From contig CAYWRO010000113.1 of the NCBI GenBank assembly GCA_964460345.1, positions 1 through 8,895 on the forward strand: a DNA stretch of 8,895 nucleotides, in the 5' to 3' direction. The position numbers were made by a program, and so were the translations under genes. The notes below the pieces were generated by a model. That model was given only the letters and a program-made list of their open reading frames with translations. It was not told the origin of the DNA and did no database searches. Origin of the DNA: CAYWRO01 sp964460345 (GTDB lineage: Bacteria; Planctomycetota; Phycisphaerae; Phycisphaerales; UBA1924). Shown piece by piece: positions 5,020 through 8,895 of this stretch. How positions within the stretch are numbered: position 1 is the stretch's first letter; each line of letters begins with the position of its first letter.

Positions 5020-8000
5020 TCAGCAGTCGCCTGCGGAGGCCGGGAACCAGCAGTCCAGGAACGCGAGGAGGTCGAAGACGTCAACACCAGGCGTGCCGTC
5101 GATGTCGGCCGCCGAGGCATTGGCGAACCAGTCATCAAGGTAGGCCAGCAGGTCGAAGACATCGACCTGGGCCGTGTTGCCGTCCGTCTCGCAGACGCAG
5201 GCGGGCGTCAGGCCCAGATCGAGCTCGAGCACGGCGTCGCCGATCGTGCTGATCGAGCCGAAGGCACGAAGCGTGACCACGACCACGAGTTTGCCGTCGG
5301 CGGTGATCACGGCCTTGTCGGTCAATGTGCCCGAAGAGAACGAGCCGATGTCCTTGATGAAGGTGTCGTCATCGAACAGGCCATCGCCGTCAATGTCGAC
5401 CGGATCCAACTCGCGGAGGATGATGCGCTCGTTGTTGAGGACGAGCACCTGATCACGCGTGTTGTCACCTGGGGATTCGACGAAGCCGCCGATGACGAAG
5501 TTGCCGTTGGTGTCGCCTGCAACGAGATTGAAGGTGTTGGTCGAGCCAGTCACACGCCACGTCTCGGTCGAGCCATCGAAGAGCGGTTCACCAGAGCGGA
5601 CGAGCACCTCGCCGTTGCGGACAACCCAGTGGGTGTCGTCGTTGTTGCTGCCACGGGCGAACCAGTCGCCGTTGTGGGCGAGGGAGATCTCGTCGACGGG
5701 CGTTCCGCCGTCAAGCGTGAATGAGAACCCTGGCAGAAGGGTGACGTTCTCCTGCAGAACGATCATGTTGTTGTAGGCGAGAATTGAATCCTCGCCCGTC
5801 GTGGTGCCGTCCATCGTTCCGTCCAGGAGGATGTTCGCGCCGTCACCCGTCACCCAGAGCTGGTTCTGGTCGAACTCGCCCCAGAGGAATCCGCCGAGGA
5901 CTGGGGTGACGCCCTCCTGGATCTGGATGTCCACGGTCGCGCCGTTGTCGCTGGTGGACAGGACGTACTCATCCTGAGAGGTCGGCGTCAGATCGGTATC
6001 TGCAACCATCCACACGGTTCCGTCATTCAAGACAACAGGGCTCTCGATCGCGGCATATGCACCGGGGATCGAGGGGTTGGGAACCGAGTTGATGTCTTTC
6101 GCGATTAGGTGAAGCGTTCCCGTCCCGCCCGGAATGTTCGAGCCGGATCCCTTGAGAATGGCATCCACGCTCGACGAGTTCGAGGCTGTGCTGTGGAAGG
6201 CGTACTCGCCGGAGTCGTTGATCGACACCTGAGCGTCGATGGTGGCGCCCACGAAGGAACCGCTGCCATCCGGGAAGGCGGTGACGTTCTGCTGCGCGGC
6301 GATCTCGATCACTGAATCCTGGGACGTAATCACGACGTCCGAGTTCGAGTGGTCAAGCGTGCCCTGCATGATCCAGTTCCGGCCGTTTGCGCTGATGAAT
6401 GGGCGATTGAACCCGCTGAAGACGAGGCCGTTCAGGCCCGGCGCCAAGCTCGTGGAGAGCGTCGTGCCAACGTGATCGTTGACCTCATGGTTGGTCAGGA
6501 GGGCGACCGCGGGCGGAGCGTTGACGGGATCAAAGATGGTCAGGGCCGCCGCGGCGGAGTTGTTAGCGCCGTTCGAGTCGCCCGGCACCGTCGGCGAGGC
6601 CGAGAAGGTCGCCAGCAGATCGTTTCCGAAACCGGTGGATTCCACGGTAACGGTGATCACCTCGGTCGCATCAACGGCAATCGATGACACGACACCGCTG
6701 ACCACACCGGCGCTGTGCATGCCGGCGGACGAGGAGACGTACATCACCTCAGCGGGCAGCGAGAACGACCAGTTCACATCGGTAGCGTCGGTCGGGCCGT
6801 CGTTGGTGATCTCAAGGGTGTAGGTGGTCTGCTGGCCCGTGCCGCCGAGTGCAGGCGGGCTGACAGACGCCGCGACCTCCAAGTCGGCGTCGATGAGCAC
6901 GTCGGTGGTGGCAACGGCCGTGTTGTCGGAGGTCGCCGGATCCGTCGTGCTGGAGGTTGCGTTGATGCTGGTGACGTAGGAGGCGTTCACGCTCGTATCG
7001 ACGACGACTGTGACGTTGGTGACCGTACCGCTGGCAAGGCTGCCAAGATTGGCGGTTACCACACCACCAGTGTGAGAACCAGCCGTGGTGGACACAAAAG
7101 TGGATTCCGGAGCGAGATCCACGGTGAGGATCACGTCGTTGGCAGCGGACGGTCCGTTATTGGTGACGGTGATGTCATAAGAGATCTGACCGCCCACCAG
7201 ATGCATCGGATCGGGAGAATCAGCGACCGCGACGCTGACGTCGGCGAGCGACGTGACGGTCGTTTCGGCGGTTGCGGTGTTGTTTGCGGGGTTGGGATCG
7301 GTTTCGGCCGCAGCGACCGACGTGGTGACAACCGCGTTCCCCGCACTGTTGCCCTGGACCACGACCTGATAGGTCTGGGCCGTCAAACCGGGGATTGTGC
7401 CAAGATTGGCCGTGTGCACGCCGCCCGTATGCGAGCCAACCGTGGAGGAAACGAACGCCGTTGTCGAATCCAGATCGGTCGTGACGACAACATTGGTGGC
7501 GGGGTCCGGACTGAAGTTGCGCACCGTGATGCTGTAGGCGATCTCGCCGCCGATGAGGCCGAGGGGATCGGGGGAGTCGCTAATCTGAACGGCGATGTCG
7601 CCCGGGGTTGGTACAAGAAGCTGGTGGCGAAGGAATGCATCGCCGATCGTCGTGCCGGCGCCGTTGCGGAGAATGGCCAGGAAGTACAGGTTAAAGTCGC
7701 TGGAAAGCCACATCGACGAGTTGAAACTGCTGATAAAAACGTCGTCGTCGAAGACTCCGTTGCCATCGAGGTCGATGGGGTCGCCCTCACGAAGAACAAC
7801 TTCGGTCCCCTCGAGCACCACAACGGTGTCAGCGCTGGTGTCCGGGTTGTTCGTTCTTCCGGTCACGATGTACGCCCCGGCGAGGTTCCCCGTCACATCG
7901 ATGAGTGTGTCACCCCAAAGTTCCGAGGAGCCGGGGGTGATGGGATCTCCGGTGCGTGCGACAAGTTGCCCATTGCGAAGCGCCCAATCGGTCAGATCCG

Positions 8001-8895
8001 CCTCATCACCCCGCGCAAACCAAGTGCCGTCCGGAAGCATGCCGACTTCATTGACGTTGCGCATGATCTCGAACGTGCCGGGGATCAGTGAATCCTCCTG
8101 CGCAAACACCACGCCGTCGACGACCAGAATGCCGTCTACGGACGACGAGCCGTCGTGACGACCGGCCACGATGTAGTGAGCGCCGTCAGGCGTCATGGCG
8201 AAGTCGAGAATGGCCGACCAATCCTGGGTGTTGCCGAACAGATCGACGACCGTCGAGACACCGCCCTGAATCAGCGGTGGACCGTTGTCAAACATGATGG
8301 CTTCGTTGGCCGCCGAGGGAATGTTCCCGATGTTGTCGGTGCGGTAGGCGACACGGCCATCATTCAGCCGGTGAACGAACTGCACCGTATTGCCGAGCGT
8401 TTCGTCGCCACTGAGGCCGTCTGGATCAGTAAGCCCGAACAGAGGATCGCCCTGCGCGAGCAGGAGCGAGGTCGTGACACCGTCGGAAATCATGATGACT
8501 TCGCGGGCCGGCGTCCCGCTTGAACGGCCACTGAATGCGAAGAGGCCGGTATTGTTGAAACCGCCAAGGATGTCGGCATCGAAGAAGCTCCAGACTTCGC
8601 CGGGCATCCCGCCCGGAACCTGATCGCCCTCCTGCTGGAACATGGAGCCGGTATTGCCGCTGCCGAGCAGCAAGGTGTCGAAGACATTGTTGAGCTGATC
8701 GGTGAACCCTTTAACAAGCCAACGTCCCGCCGGGTCCACAGTCAATCCGTTTATCGCGGTCCAGCGCGCCACCATTGGATTGCCGGCACTATCCCGGGCT
8801 CCGGGCACGAGCGAACTGTCGTGACTGGCAATCTCCGAATAGATCACCTCCGGCCCCGCGGCAAGCGCGAGCGTCGGTCCGAGCGCGGTGGCTGC
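5020..8895 (-). CDS. Giant secreted protein: duplicated repeat domain, three DUF11-like domains, dockerin-like C-terminus; 5' partial
   Basis: 1291 visible residues, numbered from the codon at 8895-8893. The frame is open to the right edge; the first residues (AATALGPTLALAAG) look like the end of a signal peptide, so the GTG at 8847 is not the start. Order: repeat domain A (about 46-426), with NNTGLFAF at 114-121 fitting the NxxGxxAF repeat pattern known from planctomycete proteins, WFARG, WALRNG and an acidic loop DLDGNGVFDDD at 375-385; three DUF11-like Ig-type domains (about 433-546, 551-664 and 669-788), each with an ITVTNNGP-like strand and an N-N-T/D-N-T-like end; repeat domain B (about 831-1228), clearly homologous to A (NDSGEYAF at 893-900, WFARG, WVVRNG, DIDGDGLFDDD at 1167-1177); and a dockerin-like tail at 1232-1291 ending AFLDCWFPASAGDC. 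It is acidic, rich in T, S, N and D, and almost free of cysteine before the tail. Probably an exported, calcium-dependent surface or extracellular protein; its function is unknown. DUF11 and tail assignments are firm; the name of the repeat family is from memory. Confidence 0.9.
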   Translation of the reverse strand, partial: AATALGPTLALAAGPEVIYSEIASHDSSLVPGARDSAGNPMVARWTAINGLTVDPAGRWLVKGFTDQLNNVFDTLLLGSGNTGSMFQQEGDQVPGGMPGEVWSFFDADILGGFNNTGLFAFSGRSSGTPAREVIMISDGVTTSLLLAQGDPLFGLTDPDGLSGDETLGNTVQFVHRLNDGRVAYRTDNIGNIPSAANEAIMFDNGPPLIQGGVSTVVDLFGNTQDWSAILDFAMTPDGAHYIVAGRHDGSSSVDGILVVDGVVFAQEDSLIPGTFEIMRNVNEVGMLPDGTWFARGDEADLTDWALRNGQLVARTGDPITPGSSELWGDTLIDVTGNLAGAYIVTGRTNNPDTSADTVVVLEGTEVVLREGDPIDLDGNGVFDDDVFISSFNSSMWLSSDFNLYFLAILRNGAGTTIGDAFLRHQLLVPTPGDIAVQISDSPDPLGLIGGEIAYSITVRNFSPDPATNVVVTTDLDSTTAFVSSTVGSHTGGVHTANLGTIPGLTAQTYQVVVQGNSAGNAVVTTSVAAAETDPNPANNTATAETTVTSLADVSVAVADSPDPMHLVGGQISYDITVTNNGPSAANDVILTVDLAPESTFVSTTAGSHTGGVVTANLGSLASGTVTNVTVVVDTSVNASYVTSINATSSTTDPATSDNTAVATTDVLIDADLEVAASVSPPALGGTGQQTTYTLEITNDGPTDATDVNWSFSLPAEVMYVSSSAGMHSAGVVSGVVSSIAVDATEVITVTVESTGFGNDLLATFSASPTVPGDSNGANNSAAAALTIFDPVNAPPAVALLTNHEVNDHVGTTLSTSLAPGLNGLVFSGFNRPFISANGRNWIMQGTLDHSNSDVVITSQDSVIEIAAQQNVTAFPDGSGSFVGATIDAQVSINDSGEYAFHSTASNSSSVDAILKGSGSNIPGGTGTLHLIAKDINSVPNPSIPGAYAAIESPVVLNDGTVWMVADTDLTPTSQDEYVLSTSDNGATVDIQIQEGVTPVLGGFLWGEFDQNQLWVTGDGANILLDGTMDGTTTGEDSILAYNNMIVLQENVTLLPGFSFTLDGGTPVDEISLAHNGDWFARGSNNDDTHWVVRNGEVLVRSGEPLFDGSTETWRVTGSTNTFNLVAGDTNGNFVIGGFVESPGDNTRDQVLVLNNERIILRELDPVDIDGDGLFDDDTFIKDIGSFSSGTLTDKAVITADGKLVVVVTLRAFGSISTIGDAVLELDLGLTPACVCETDGNTAQVDVFDLLAYLDDWFANASAADIDGTPGVDVFDLLAFLDCWFPASAGDC

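Noticed and set aside
4927..8158. + strand open frames opposite the two secreted-protein genes (for example 4927-5724 and 6715-8091)
   Set aside because: They are complementary shadows of strongly supported - strand genes and show no recognisable motif or start signal.
8845..8847. GTG at 8847 as start of the giant secreted protein
   Set aside because: The same frame continues to the right edge with residues typical of a signal peptide end (ALGPTLALAAG); no ribosome binding site precedes the GTG.

Overview
The window looks like Planctomycetota, most probably a Phycisphaerae/Phycisphaerales-type organism. It has high GC. Two secreted proteins end in the dockerin-like doublet built on VDVFDLLAYLD and VDVFDLLAFLDCWF, and a small membrane protein carries the C-terminal CxxCGYDLTGLP...CPECG zinc ribbon; both are familiar from planctomycetes. 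Intergenic DNA is rich in short direct repeats and hairpins, as is common there. The assignment rests on recognised motifs, not on a database search.

Layout. (1) 1-1790, + strand: most of an acyl-CoA carboxylase carboxyltransferase (beta) subunit, whose reading frame runs off the left edge. It contains a roughly 110-bp in-frame stretch bounded by nested inverted repeats that does not look like the rest of the enzyme. (2) 1791-1903: purine-rich short tandem repeats. (3) 1904-2446, + strand: a two-helix membrane protein with a zinc ribbon. (4) 2447-3481: about 1 kb without an intact gene, between convergent transcription units. It holds a decayed dockerin-like C-terminus on the - strand, two copies of a 57-74 bp GC-rich repeat, small hairpins, an eleven-copy array of an exactly 21-bp unit, and a strong hairpin that may be the terminator of the next gene. 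(5) 3482-4843, - strand: a secreted beta-propeller-like protein with a dockerin-like C-terminus. (6) 4844-5019: a short intergenic region with a perfect 11-bp GC hairpin and a good ribosome binding site. (7) 5020-8895, - strand: a giant secreted protein (at least 1291 residues) whose signal peptide is cut by the right edge. It is built as repeat domain, three DUF11-like domains, a second copy of the repeat domain, then a dockerin-like C-terminus.

The two - strand proteins and the decayed remnant share one C-terminal tag and lie in tandem, so the right half reads as a cluster of exported proteins using a common C-terminal sorting or attachment module. The cognate receptor or processing enzyme is not in the window. 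The carboxylase and zinc-ribbon genes have no evident link to that cluster. I see no RNA genes, CRISPR array, transposase or phage genes.
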